Origin: Cephaloticoccus sp.
GTDB taxonomy: Bacteria > Verrucomicrobiota > Verrucomicrobiia > Opitutales > Opitutaceae
Assembly: GCA_030833445.1 (NCBI GenBank)
Contig: JAURHD010000006.1
Coordinates: 62,001 to 126,000, forward strand
DNA length: 64,000 nt
Direction of reading: 5' to 3'
Shown: piece by piece, positions 34,644-43,863 of the stretch
Layout: each line of letters starts with the position of its first letter
Position numbering within the stretch: position 1 is the stretch's first letter
The notes under the pieces: model-generated
Told to the model about the DNA's origin: nothing
What the model saw: only the letters and a program-made list of their open reading frames with translations
Database searches by the model: none
Made by a program: the position numbers and the translations under genes

Positions 34644-34958
34644 TTACGGCGTGGTGATTACCTGCTGACGAGTGCGCAGCGCAGTCACGTCGTTGGTCCC
34701 GCAAAACAACGTGGCGATATCGGGCTACATCGCGAGGGCCGCCTCAAGCTGTTGATCCCGCACTTGTCGCGTGGTCAGTCCTCGGACGGCGAGATTGGCA
34801 TAGTGCAATCCGCCACCTTGTGACGTGTCGATGCGTTCCGCGAGCCGTTGCGACCAACCCCGGTATCCACCGTTGCCATCCGGATCGTCGATGCCCTCGG
34901 TCGAGCTGTCACCGAGGGCAACATAACGCTTAAATGATGGGGTGTGGTCCCGGGACAT
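34644..34958 (-). pseudogene. GDSL/SGNH hydrolase remnant with two in-frame stops
   Basis: From the ATG at 34958 it reads MSRDHTPSFKRYVALGDSST, with the block I serine near residue 18. TAG at 34727-34725 interrupts it. The frame continues with PDIATLFCGTNDVTALR, block III of the family, then TAA at 34646-34644. An AAG-to-TAG change explains the first stop. The Asp-His block that should follow is missing; the lipocalin start lies 75 bases on. It is the second SGNH gene in the window broken by a TAG. Confidence 0.82.
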
Positions 34959-35103
34959 GGCATGATCCTGCCGCACGGCACCGTGCACGCGAGCCCACTT
35001 CGTGAATCGTGGTTTGACCGCTTTTTGCGGAGGTATCGGCGCAGAGACTGGAATGATCAATCCCGGTTCAGGAAGGTTCGTTGCCGGGGTCGGCCCACTG
35101 ACA

Positions 35104-35298
35104 TCAAGGGGTAGAGGTCCGGGTTTTCTTGGTAGTGAGATGCCGCAGGTGGCTCAGGGCGTAAAAGGAAACGCTGAAGAGAATGGCGTAATAGACAACG
35201 AGGACAGCGATGCGGCTGGGTGTGAGATCCTTGCTGATATCGCCAAGCAGGATGGTGACGATGGCACGTCCAGTATGAATCCCGGCACTAAGCCATCG
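35104..35298 (-). pseudogene. Truncated membrane-protein remnant (3' end only)
   Basis: An open frame of 64 codons with no ATG start reads RWLSAGIHTGRAIVTILL, then a hydrophobic helix (IAVLVVYYAILFSVSFYAL) and a basic tail to TGA at 35106-35104. It looks like the C-terminus of an integral membrane protein whose 5' part is lost. It is head-to-head with the phospholipase-D remnant, and both lose their 5' ends at about 35292-35298. I cannot name the family. Confidence 0.5.
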
Positions 35299-35603
35299 TC
35301 AAGCGCTATGCGCAGGATTTCCGTGAACGCCACTGGCCGTGGACACCGTTCCCAGAAGTCTACTATGACCCGCGGGCGCTTGAAACCGACAGTAAGGTTC
35401 GCGCCAGTCTCCACGCCAAGATCGTGGCCGTCGACCGCCGGAAGATATTCATCACGTCAGCCAACTTTACGGAGGCCGCTCAGCAGAGGAACATCGAGAT
35501 GGGGCTACTGTGTGCTGTGCCTTACCTAGCCGAGCGGGTCTGCTCGTATTTCGAGGGACTGCGCAACTCTGGGCAGTTACTTCATCTTGGAGAGAATTGG
35601 TAG
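35292..35603 (+). pseudogene. Phospholipase-D nuclease remnant (possibly DrmC-like)
   Basis: The frame after a TAA at 35289-35291 has no start codon but encodes about 103 residues of a PLD-family C-terminus: FPEVYYDPRALETD, then the HKD motif SLHAKIVAVDRRKIFITSAN and EAAQQRNIEMGLL. Stop is TAG at 35601-35603. The H-x-K-x4-D plus SAN pattern is the second half-site of PLD nucleases, including DrmC of DISARM. The N-terminal half-site is absent, so it cannot be active alone. It is read in a different frame from the longer plus-strand open frame here. It suggests a lost defence or restriction module. Confidence 0.7.
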
Positions 35604-35695
35604 CGCATCAGCGTGCCGCTAGTCTAGCTATGAGGTCACACTCGAAGCTTTGATTGGGCTCTCCAATACGGCAAGCTCCGGCACACTAAAATAAA

Positions 35696-35723
35696 GAGAC
35701 CCGGTCTGGTGGGACCGGGTCTC
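35696..35723 (-). terminator. Intrinsic terminator for the RNase E/G transcript
   Basis: An 11-base perfect stem (GAGACCCGGTC 35696-35706, GACCGGGTCTC 35713-35723) with a 6-base loop. On the minus strand it is followed by TTTATTTTAG, as in a rho-independent terminator. It lies 71 bases past the RNase E/G stop. Confidence 0.85.
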
Positions 35724-35724
35724 G

Positions 35725-35781
35725 AAAAACAGAATTAACTACGTGGAAAAACAGAATTAACTCAAAAAAACAGAATTAACT
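35725..35781. repeat. Three direct copies of AAAAACAGAATTAACT
   Basis: Copies start at 35725, 35747 and 35766, with spacings of 22 and 19 bases. They lie in the 3' untranslated region of the RNase E/G gene, between its stop and the terminator. Too short and irregular for a CRISPR. Might bind a protein or RNase E itself. Confidence 0.8.
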
Positions 35782-35793
35782 CCTCGGACCATT

Positions 35794-37542
35794 TTACCGA
35801 TATTCTTCGCCGGTGGTGGCGTTGATGATCTTGTAATTCTCGACGTGGTAATTGAGGTCGGCGCGGAAGGCCAAGTTGACCCCGTAGAGTGATTCCATGC
35901 GCACCAGCAGGTCGGCGTCTTCGCTGCGAAGGCGTTCGAGGATGCTGGGGTGCACAAGCACGCGGAGGGAGTAATCACCCTTGCCATGCTTGGCCGTGAG
36001 GCGGCGAATGACCGAGGAGAGCTTGCGTTGCAACTCGACCGACATCGTCGTGGCGCTCTTCACAATGCCGCGGCCGCGGCAATACGGGCAGTCGGTGTAG
36101 AGGTTGGATGAGAGCGACTCCTGCTGGCGCTGGCGGGTCATCTGCATGATGCCGAGCGTCGAAATGGGCAGGATGTGGTTCTTGGCTTTGTCCTGCGACA
36201 TCTCCTCGACCATCTTGTCGTAGATGGCGTTGCGGTGACGTCGCTCCTTCATGTCGATGAAGTCGATGATGACGAGACCACCAAGATTGCGGAGGCGGAT
36301 CTGGCGGGAGACCTCGACCGCGGCCTCCAAGTTGACGGCGTAGATGGTGTTCTTCTCGTCGCCGCCACGGTTCTTGTGCGAGCCGGTGTTGACGTCGACG
36401 GAGATGAGCGCCTCGGTTTCATCGATGATGATCTCGCCGCCGGAGGGCAGGGAGACGCGACGTTGGAAAGTCTGCTCGATCTGGCGCTCAATGTTGAAGC
36501 GTTCGAAGATCGGGATGGTGTCGTCGTAATAGGCGATCTTGGCCGCGGAACGCTTGGAGATCAGGCTGACGAGATTCTGGGTGCGCTCGTGGCCGGCCTT
36601 GTCATCGATGAGCACGCGGTCGACCTCTTCGGTGAGGAAGTCGCGCACGGTGCGTTCAACAAGATCGGGTTCCTGATAAAGGCAGGCCGGCGAACGCTCG
36701 GTCTGCATCTTCTGGGTGATCTCCTCCCACTTCTTCAGCAGGATGTGCAGGTCGCGGATGAAGTAACGGGTCTTCTTGCCCTCACCGGCGGTGCGCACGA
36801 TCACGCCCATGCCCTCGGGAATGGTGAGTTCGTTGAGCATCTGCTTGAGGCGCTTGCGCTCGGTGGGGTCCTCGATCTTGCGGGAAATACCGCAGCCATC
36901 ACTGAAGGGCATCAGGATGAGGTAACGACCGGGGAAGGAGAGATTGGTGGTGGTGCGCGGGCCCTTGGTGCCGATGGGACCCTTGGTCACCTGGATGACG
37001 ATCTCCGAACCGGGAGGATACATCTTGGGGATGTCCTTGATGGTGGGATCGGCGCGACGGGAGGTGTCGTTCTTGCGCTTGTTGACGCGCACGACCTCGA
37101 CGGAAGAGTCGGCGGCCGCGGGGAGCATGTCCCAGTAATGCAGAAACGCGTTCTTGGTGTAGCCGATGTCGACGAAGGCGGCCTTGAGGCCGGGGTCGAG
37201 ATTCTTGATGCGGCCCTTGTAGATGCCGCCGACCATGCGGCTGTCGGAATCGCGCTCGATCTCGAATTTTTCGAGCTTGCCGTCAACGAGCAGCGCAACG
37301 CGCTTTTCGAGCGGTTCCGCATTGATGATCAGTTCGCGATAACTGCCCTTTTCCTTTTGGAAAACGGAGAGGATTTTTTGCAGCAACGGCCGTTGCTTGG
37401 AGCGCTCGGTGGCGCCGGCTTTCAGTTCATCACTGTTGACGCTGGCAGCGGCGGTGACGGGTGGGGGATTGGCCAGTTCCTCGTCATAGTTGTGGGCGGG
37501 ATCCTGCGGGATCCCGGCGTTGGATGGTGAATTGTCGCTCAT
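35794..37542 (-). CDS. rng: Ribonuclease E/G
   Basis: 582 residues from the ATG at 37542 ([10 protein letters not shown]). After a ~70-residue acidic leader comes the S1 region ([23 protein letters not shown]), a 5'-sensor/RNase H-like domain and the catalytic DNase I-like domain with [15 protein letters not shown] and IIDFIDM. The zinc-link is CPYCRG. No long scaffold tail as in E. coli RNase E, so RNase G-like in size. It cuts single-stranded AU-rich RNA. rodA lies 99 bases upstream on the same strand, as in many bacteria with mre-rod-rng clusters. Confidence 0.93.
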   Translation of the reverse strand: MSDNSPSNAGIPQDPAHNYDEELANPPPVTAAASVNSDELKAGATERSKQRPLLQKILSVFQKEKGSYRELIINAEPLEKRVALLVDGKLEKFEIERDSDSRMVGGIYKGRIKNLDPGLKAAFVDIGYTKNAFLHYWDMLPAAADSSVEVVRVNKRKNDTSRRADPTIKDIPKMYPPGSEIVIQVTKGPIGTKGPRTTTNLSFPGRYLILMPFSDGCGISRKIEDPTERKRLKQMLNELTIPEGMGVIVRTAGEGKKTRYFIRDLHILLKKWEEITQKMQTERSPACLYQEPDLVERTVRDFLTEEVDRVLIDDKAGHERTQNLVSLISKRSAAKIAYYDDTIPIFERFNIERQIEQTFQRRVSLPSGGEIIIDETEALISVDVNTGSHKNRGGDEKNTIYAVNLEAAVEVSRQIRLRNLGGLVIIDFIDMKERRHRNAIYDKMVEEMSQDKAKNHILPISTLGIMQMTRQRQQESLSSNLYTDCPYCRGRGIVKSATTMSVELQRKLSSVIRRLTAKHGKGDYSLRVLVHPSILERLRSEDADLLVRMESLYGVNLAFRADLNYHVENYKIINATTGEEYR

Positions 37543-37641
37543 GGTGCGTATCTTGGGTATGGTTAACGGGGCACCGGAGTGCGGCGGTTGCGGCGCAGGA
37601 AATCCCGGCAGAGCGTTCAATATCGGGGCAAAGCTTCATGT

Positions 37642-38871
37642 TTAGGTGAAGTCCTTACGGAACCGATAGACGCTCTGGACCAGTCCTTGCAGCAAGCAGC
37701 AACTGAGCACAAAGGAGCCACCGTAGCTAATGAAGGGAAGTGGTATGCCCGTGATGGGCACGAGCCCGATAGTCATGGCGATGTTCACAAACACGTGCAC
37801 CATGAATAACACGGTGACACCCACGGCAATAACTGTGCCGAGGCGATCGCGGGCGAGCCCGGCGATGCGAATGCCATTAAACATAACCAGTCCAAACAGG
37901 CTGAGAACCGTGAGGCTTCCCAATAAACCTTTCTCCTCGGCGATAACCGAGAAAATGAAATCGTTGTGTGCGACGGAGCGGGGCAGGTAGCCGAGCTGGG
38001 CCTGCGTGCCCTCGGTCCAACCCTTGCCCAAGACCCCGCCGCTTCCGACGGAGATGAGGGACTGGCGTTGGTTCCAACCGATCCCCATGGGGTCGATTTT
38101 ATCGGGGGCGACGAACGAAATGATGCGATTACGCTGATAGTCGTGCAACGGCACGATGGAGTGCGGCTCGAATTTGCCGCGGTCGCGCAAATAGGAGTAA
38201 TTGTGGGACTCCATGAAATTCGCGTAACGCCATGTATCCCACGCCACGATGCTGACAACCAGCAAGAAGGCGGCGAGCGCACCCGCGAAAAAGCGGGATG
38301 AGAGCTTGGATACGAAGAGCATGGAAAAGACCATCGGGGGCAGCACTATGGCCGACTTCAGGTCGGGCTGTAGCAGGATAAGAACCAAGGGGAAACCCAC
38401 CGCAAGTGCCAATTTGCCCAAGACCCCCAAGGATTGACGCACCGTGCCAATCTGGGAGCGCAGGAGGAGGCTCGCCGTGATGAGTAAAACGGCAACTTTC
38501 GCTGTTTCAGAGGGTTGGAAAGCAAAGAAGCCGAAATCGAGCCAGCGCTGAGCCCCATAACGTTCGCTGCCGATACCCGGAATCAGCACAATGAGCAGTG
38601 GGAGCATGGCCAGGCCGTAGAACCAGTGCGCCACGCTCAACCAAAACCGGTAGTCGATCAGGGAAACTGTGACATAAATAGCCGCTCCGCCGGTCAACCA
38701 GATCAATTGGATGATCCAGTTGGTGCCACCGACCGATAATTGGGCACTGTAGATGAAAAACACCCCGAATATACCTAACCCCAATATGGCCAATGGATTA
38801 ACCATATCCCAACGCCCACGGGTGTTCGTTTTGAAAAAACTGAGAGTATCGAGTGGGGAGGAAAGCTTCAC
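37642..38871 (-). CDS. rodA: Rod-shape peptidoglycan polymerase RodA (SEDS)
   Basis: 409 residues with ~10 membrane helices. SEDS motifs: GAQRWLDFGFFAFQPSE, LQPDLKSAIV, GSGGVLGKGWTEG, HNDFIFSVIAEEKGLLGS and ITGIPLPFISYGGS. It polymerises lipid II during elongation with a class B PBP. The LPRSVAHNDFIF segment is typical of RodA rather than FtsW. Neighbour of RNase E/G downstream and of an O-antigen ligase-like gene upstream. Confidence 0.93.
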   Translation of the reverse strand: MKLSSPLDTLSFFKTNTRGRWDMVNPLAILGLGIFGVFFIYSAQLSVGGTNWIIQLIWLTGGAAIYVTVSLIDYRFWLSVAHWFYGLAMLPLLIVLIPGIGSERYGAQRWLDFGFFAFQPSETAKVAVLLITASLLLRSQIGTVRQSLGVLGKLALAVGFPLVLILLQPDLKSAIVLPPMVFSMLFVSKLSSRFFAGALAAFLLVVSIVAWDTWRYANFMESHNYSYLRDRGKFEPHSIVPLHDYQRNRIISFVAPDKIDPMGIGWNQRQSLISVGSGGVLGKGWTEGTQAQLGYLPRSVAHNDFIFSVIAEEKGLLGSLTVLSLFGLVMFNGIRIAGLARDRLGTVIAVGVTVLFMVHVFVNIAMTIGLVPITGIPLPFISYGGSFVLSCCLLQGLVQSVYRFRKDFT

Positions 38872-38884
38872 GCGCAGACGCAGC

Positions 38885-40363
38885 TCAAGCAGATGCGTCC
38901 GGGTTTGGCAATGACTCGGGCTCAGTCAGGTCAATTTCGTCAGATCGGGGCGTTTGCCGGGATTCGGCCGCCGCGATCCCGAGGAGGCTCCAGAAGACCA
39001 CCGCGCCCATCGGTCCCTCCAGCACGACCCCGAAACAGGCACTGATCAGGATTATCCATGCAGCGCACCATGCGCCCAAAGCCGGGTCACGGCGGCGGGC
39101 ACTCCGGATTATATTCAAGGCAATCAGACCGGTTATAATCAGCAGGGGAATCGTTCCGGCGGCCCCAGCACGACCAAAAAGGGTCAGCATGACGTTGTGT
39201 GGACTGCGCACATCGAAGTCTTCGCCTTGCTCGGGATAATATTCGCTCACGAACCGGCTGGCCAGATCGGTGCCGAAACCGAGGCCGAACCACGGATTTC
39301 CATCCACGGTTTCCATAATCACGGCATGCCACCACACGATGCGGAATCGGTTGTTGTCACCCTTGGATGCGGTTTCGTCACCCGTATAGCGACGTTCGCC
39401 GGTTGGATCCACCAAGGATAAGGCGCGTTCGTAGGTGCCATACAAGGGAGTTTGTTTCCATGAAGTGTTCGTGATGAACGCGAAAAAGAGGATCCCCACC
39501 ACCGCGACTGTCCCCGCGGCGGCCTGAATCCCGACAAAACGCCAGCGCCGACCGATTACCAGGAGGACCAGAACAGAGACGAGTCCGACCAAGGACGCCC
39601 GATTGTTCGAGGTCAGCGCGATTCCCATCATCAGCAAACTGGCCCAGATGGCGACCGACAGGTGGCGCTTTTCGTTGCGATAATAAATTAGCAGCGAACC
39701 AGCCACCAGCATGGTGCCGACGAGGTCACCCTTATACAGAATGATCGGGATACCCCGAATGGTGAGAATCTCATAAAAAAAGCCCGGTAAGTAATCGATG
39801 ATCGGATACAGCACCATCATGCCAACACACCCGACGGTAATGCAGCCATACAACCAACGCCGGTGCCGTTGATCTGCCGCCAGTTGCTGGGCGATGAAGA
39901 AAAAAGCCGCATAATACACCGTGGCGAAATCCCGGATCGCGTAAAATCCGTGCGCTCGCAGATCAAAAAACATGCGCCCCCCACAGATGCCCAACCAAGC
40001 CAGAATGGTAAAGTTCAAGGCATCGGTGCGCACTGGCAGCTTGCGACGAAATGCACATTGCACCACGACAAGGATGCCGGCTACCAACAGCACAAACTCC
40101 GCGGGCAGGAGCGGGAAGAAGCTTACAAGTGATATCTGGGCAAAGCCGCGATTACCCGCGACGTAGCCACAGAGAACCGCGCCGAGCAAAATCACATCGA
40201 TGGGCAGATGCAGGATCCGGGTCAGTGCGAACATGCTCAACAACCCCGCGATCAGCAGCGGCCAGAAATACTCCTGCTGGGCCAGTCCGGCGCCGAACCA
40301 GAGCGCCAAGACAATGGCGGCGATCGTGGTCAGCCGGTTACGCCAGATGGGGGAAAGACTCAT
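38885..40363 (-). CDS. O-antigen ligase / polymerase (Wzy/WaaL-like) membrane protein
   Basis: 492 residues from the ATG at 40363 (MSLSPIWRNR). About 11 membrane helices with a large periplasmic loop near residues 310-400. The ligase-type motif is SPHNVMLTLFGRAG. TSNNRASL precedes the loop. WaaL-like proteins attach polymer to lipid A or polymerise O-units; sequence alone cannot separate the two. First gene of the surface-polysaccharide cluster, upstream of rodA and divergent from a GT2. Confidence 0.82.
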   Translation of the reverse strand: MSLSPIWRNRLTTIAAIVLALWFGAGLAQQEYFWPLLIAGLLSMFALTRILHLPIDVILLGAVLCGYVAGNRGFAQISLVSFFPLLPAEFVLLVAGILVVVQCAFRRKLPVRTDALNFTILAWLGICGGRMFFDLRAHGFYAIRDFATVYYAAFFFIAQQLAADQRHRRWLYGCITVGCVGMMVLYPIIDYLPGFFYEILTIRGIPIILYKGDLVGTMLVAGSLLIYYRNEKRHLSVAIWASLLMMGIALTSNNRASLVGLVSVLVLLVIGRRWRFVGIQAAAGTVAVVGILFFAFITNTSWKQTPLYGTYERALSLVDPTGERRYTGDETASKGDNNRFRIVWWHAVIMETVDGNPWFGLGFGTDLASRFVSEYYPEQGEDFDVRSPHNVMLTLFGRAGAAGTIPLLIITGLIALNIIRSARRRDPALGAWCAAWIILISACFGVVLEGPMGAVVFWSLLGIAAAESRQTPRSDEIDLTEPESLPNPDASA

Positions 40364-40465
40364 GCGAAAACAGTTCAACCCATGACAAAGGCCGGAAGTA
40401 AAACCAGCCATAAACACAACGGGCTGAGCTTGCCACGCAGATGGCCAGCGCCAAATTTGGGCAAC

Positions 40466-41452
40466 ATGGCTTTGGTTTCAATCGTCATGGTCTGTCATAT
40501 TGACACCCCATTTGTTCGTCCCGCGGTGCGCAGTATTTTTGGCCAGAGCCTGCAGGATTTTGAATTGGTTTTTGTGAACAACGGCAGCGGGCTGGTGCCG
40601 GATGAATTCGGTGAGATCGGTCACGATCCGCGTTTCCGCTGGGTGAGTTTGCCGGAAAATCTGGGTATCGCGGCTGGGCTCAATGCCGGAGTGGAGGCAG
40701 TGACGGGAGACTATGTCGCATTTCTGGATTCGGATGATATTGCGTTACCCACCCGGCTGGAGAAACAAGCCACCCTATTGCAGCGTGACGCACGGCTGGG
40801 TTTGGTGAATTGCGGGGTCGCGACCATCGATGAGCAAGGCCACATGACCGGCCGGCTGTTTGTGTTGATCGATGGGGCCGAGCAGAAAGTTTTTTCCGCC
40901 TATTATTCGAGCACCATCACCTCTACTTTCATGGTCCGGCGCGAAGTGGCGCAGACTTTTTTGCAACGGGCCGGATTCAAGACCGCGGTGGATTATGATT
41001 TTTTGTCGCGAGTGGCGGAGCAATGGAATTTGGCCGGCGTGCCCGAGATCCTGTTGCATTATCGACGGCATCCCCTGCAGGTCACGGTTACTTCTCGCGA
41101 TGAACAGGTGTTTAATGAATGCATCGTCCGGTTGATCACGGCACGACGCCGCAACGGGGAGGAGGAGGAGCTGGAGGAGATTGAAACTGAATTCGCGCAT
41201 TGGCGGCGTTCGCCCCCGCCGCAGGCCGTGATGTTTGCGGCGTTCGCCCGCCGTTTCCTAAACGAGGGTTTCAACACGCTGGCGGTCTATCACGCACGCA
41301 AGCTGCTGGGAGTGAAGCGCACGCCCGGGACCGCACTGCATGGCTTGCGAATTCTGGGCGGGGCGCTGGCGCGTGATCCGGGCCGGGTATTTTGGCTACT
41401 ACGAATTCTCCTGACCGGCCCCGTGCGGGCGCATGGCCTCACGCCGTTTTGA
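40466..41452 (+). CDS. Glycosyltransferase family 2
   Basis: 328 residues from the ATG at 40466 (MALVSIVMVC). GT-A fold with VSIVMVCHIDTPF, NLGIAAGLNAGVE and the metal/UDP motif FLDSDD. The later ED-like segment VDYDFLSRVAEQW is typical of GT2. No membrane segment except a possible C-terminal helix. The end overlaps the convergent flippase gene by 14 bases. A sugar-adding step for the polysaccharide is likely; donor and acceptor unknown. Confidence 0.88.
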   Translation: MALVSIVMVCHIDTPFVRPAVRSIFGQSLQDFELVFVNNGSGLVPDEFGEIGHDPRFRWVSLPENLGIAAGLNAGVEAVTGDYVAFLDSDDIALPTRLEKQATLLQRDARLGLVNCGVATIDEQGHMTGRLFVLIDGAEQKVFSAYYSSTITSTFMVRREVAQTFLQRAGFKTAVDYDFLSRVAEQWNLAGVPEILLHYRRHPLQVTVTSRDEQVFNECIVRLITARRRNGEEEELEEIETEFAHWRRSPPPQAVMFAAFARRFLNEGFNTLAVYHARKLLGVKRTPGTALHGLRILGGALARDPGRVFWLLRILLTGPVRAHGLTPF

Positions 41453-42674
41453 ACAGTGCCCGATGGGCCAGAGGGCGTTTCACCAGCCACGGGATGAGCG
41501 TGCTGCCAAACAACCACCAGCGGAATGCCGTTTCGCCCAGACCAGCCGAAATGCCGCAACCGATCACCAGCACCGCGGCGGTGACCAGATCAACCGGACC
41601 GCAGGCGGATTCACGTCGGGCCGCCAGTAAAACCGTGTGATAAAATTGCCCGGTGATCAAATTCAGACCGAAGCAGCCGGCGGGAAAAATCCAGACCAAC
41701 GCCGGCAGATAGGCGGGATCAATGATGGGCCCAACCAGAAAAGGGGTGATCCAGTTCAGCACGACCAGCCCCAACAGGCTGACCAGGGTATAGCTCAAAG
41801 CCATGCGATCAACGAACCGAAGCAATCCTGCGTGAGTCGCTTCAGGTTGGTCTGCGCGCAGGAACAACACCGGCTGCAGGTATTGGATGAAAATACCGCC
41901 TAGCACGGTGGGCACGATCAACGCCACATTGCTCGCCAGGGTGAAATGTCCGGCCGTCTCGGCGCCAAAACAGGCCGCGACCAGCCAGCGGGTCATGCTG
42001 TTTAATATCCACGCGGTAATGGCGAGGGTGACAAACAGTCCGCCGGTGTAGGCCGGATCGGTAGCCAATGGGAGTGCTTTGCCTTTTCCCACGCCCCAAT
42101 ACCCGTGCAAGGCCCAAAGCCCGCTGGCAGTGGTGACCAATGCGTGCCCGGCAAAACCGAGCCACAAACCAAACCACTGTCCCCCCGAAGCAAAATACAA
42201 CAACGGTGGCCCAAAGGTCCGCGTCAGTGCGCCAATGGCGGAGAGGCCACAGTCCTGCCAATTTTTCCGGGCTGCTTGCAGGGCGGCCTGCACCACCGCA
42301 AATAAGGTGAGCAACGCCGCGGCGATCATAATGCCGGCCATTGCTCCCGGACTGCCCAAGACCATGCCGCCACCGATGGCCGGCAACAACAGCCAGGGCA
42401 ACTTGCGTTTCCATGATTGGTAGATCCCTGCGAACAAGGCCGCGCGATTTTCTGCCCCCGCCCAGTGGCGCGAGACATATTTGATCAACCCGGCGTGAAC
42501 CACCACGGCTCCGGTGGTGGTGAAAGTAAGGAATATCCCGTAGCGGCCGAAATCTTCAGGGGAGACCAACTGGGACGTGACCTTGACGCCGACAATACCG
42601 CACAAAACGCCAAACCCCTGCGCTAGCAGAATGGGCAGCATATGGAGGTTGAATTCCTGGCGGGATAATTTCAT
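41439..42674 (-). CDS. Polysaccharide flippase (Wzx/MATE-like)
   Basis: 411 residues with ~12 membrane helices. The start MKLSRQEFNLHMLPILLAQG and SPEDFGRYGIFLTFT are typical of the polysaccharide-biosynthesis (RfbX/Wzx) family in the MOP superfamily. These flip lipid-linked oligosaccharides to the periplasm. Convergent with GT2 (40466) by 14 bases; divergent from GT4 with a 133-base space. Substrate unknown. Confidence 0.85.
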   Translation of the reverse strand: MKLSRQEFNLHMLPILLAQGFGVLCGIVGVKVTSQLVSPEDFGRYGIFLTFTTTGAVVVHAGLIKYVSRHWAGAENRAALFAGIYQSWKRKLPWLLLPAIGGGMVLGSPGAMAGIMIAAALLTLFAVVQAALQAARKNWQDCGLSAIGALTRTFGPPLLYFASGGQWFGLWLGFAGHALVTTASGLWALHGYWGVGKGKALPLATDPAYTGGLFVTLAITAWILNSMTRWLVAACFGAETAGHFTLASNVALIVPTVLGGIFIQYLQPVLFLRADQPEATHAGLLRFVDRMALSYTLVSLLGLVVLNWITPFLVGPIIDPAYLPALVWIFPAGCFGLNLITGQFYHTVLLAARRESACGPVDLVTAAVLVIGCGISAGLGETAFRWWLFGSTLIPWLVKRPLAHRALFKTA

Positions 42675-42807
42675 CCGGATGCTAGATGCGGAGGTGCACG
42701 GGGATCACGGTGGGATATCGAGGCAGGGAAATGAGGTGCATGCAGCACAATTGTCAGTGCAAGTCCGGCTTGCCGCCCGCCGGTAAGTGTGGGGTGATTC
42801 ATTTGCA

Positions 42808-43863
42808 GTGCACGTCGCCCTCGATACCAATGCCCTCTATACAACCCGCGCAGGGGTGGCGCGCTATGTGCGGGGGCTGCAAGCCGGTCTTGGAACCATC
42901 GCCCCGACCGATTTTAAAATCGGTCCATTGGCATGGCCGGTGGAGAATTTTGCCTACGTGCAGCCGCAACGCATGCTGAAAACCGCTTGGCGCGAACTGG
43001 TTTGGGCCCGGTTAAATGCGCCGCGTCAGTTGCGGTCCATGGGAGCGGATTTGCTGCATTCGACGGGACTATCCTTGGTCCCCCATCCGCCCTGCCGCGA
43101 AGTCGTGACTCTACATGACTTGGCGGTTTTGCGTCAGCCGCAACGATTCCGGCCATGGCAGCGTCATAGCGGTTTGACGCGGCTGCAGCGGCTCAAATAT
43201 GCCGATCACGTCATCGCGGTCAGTCAATTCACGGCCGATGAAGCCATGGCATGGTTGGACCTGCCGGCCCAAAAAATCACGGTCGTCCATCATGGGGTGA
43301 CCCTGGCGGAACAGGAGGACATCCCCCCGAATTTGCCGGCCGAGTTTTTTCTATTCGTGGGTTCACTGGAACCGGGAAAAAATCTAGCGTTGCTGCGCCA
43401 AGTATGGCTCGAGGCCCAAAGCCGGGGAACCCCCTTGCCGCCGTTGGTTATCGTCGGCGCGCGATGGGTGGGCGTGGCGACGGAAGGAAGTGCCCCGGCG
43501 GGCTGGCATTTCATGGGACATCAATCCGATGCAGTTTTGTTGGCGCTCTACCGCCGAGCCCGGGCGCTGTTGTTTCCCAGCTTGCATGAAGGCTTCGGAC
43601 TCCCGGTGCTGGAAGCGATGGCGGCGGGCTGTCCGGTGATCTGCGGATCGGTGGCCAGTCTGCCGGAAGTCGGAGGTGATGCCGTATCATATGCCGGACT
43701 CACCGTCAGCGAATTCGCGGCTGCAATAAATGAACTCCTGACGAACCATGAACGTCGCCGGGAGTTGGTTGAGGCCGGATTGGCTCAAGCCAAAAATTTT
43801 AATTGGGCGACCTGTGCGCAAGCGACCTTTGAGGTATATCGCAGCGTCCTTGCTTCCCGATGA
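42808..43863 (+). CDS. Glycosyltransferase family 4 (GT-B)
   Basis: 351 residues. GTG at 42808 starts HVALDTNALYTTRAGVARYV; another GTG lies 21 bases upstream. GT-B motifs: AVSQFTADEA, FLFVGSLEPGKNLALL and the donor site HEGFGLPVLEAMAAGCP. Likely a sugar transferase acting on a lipid-linked polysaccharide. Overlaps the next GT2 gene by four bases (ATGA), so they are translationally coupled. Confidence 0.88.
   Translation: MHVALDTNALYTTRAGVARYVRGLQAGLGTIAPTDFKIGPLAWPVENFAYVQPQRMLKTAWRELVWARLNAPRQLRSMGADLLHSTGLSLVPHPPCREVVTLHDLAVLRQPQRFRPWQRHSGLTRLQRLKYADHVIAVSQFTADEAMAWLDLPAQKITVVHHGVTLAEQEDIPPNLPAEFFLFVGSLEPGKNLALLRQVWLEAQSRGTPLPPLVIVGARWVGVATEGSAPAGWHFMGHQSDAVLLALYRRARALLFPSLHEGFGLPVLEAMAAGCPVICGSVASLPEVGGDAVSYAGLTVSEFAAAINELLTNHERRRELVEAGLAQAKNFNWATCAQATFEVYRSVLASR

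Noticed and set aside
35002-35529. 175-codon + strand open frame over the graveyard
   Set aside because: Wrong frame; the frame one shift away has recognisable PLD motifs.
35725-35781. Possible CRISPR array
   Set aside because: Only three 16-base repeats with 3-6 base spacers and no cas genes.
36175-37530. 451-codon + strand open frame
   Set aside because: Antisense to the RNase E/G gene; repetitive Asp/Gly/Leu composition typical of a shadow.
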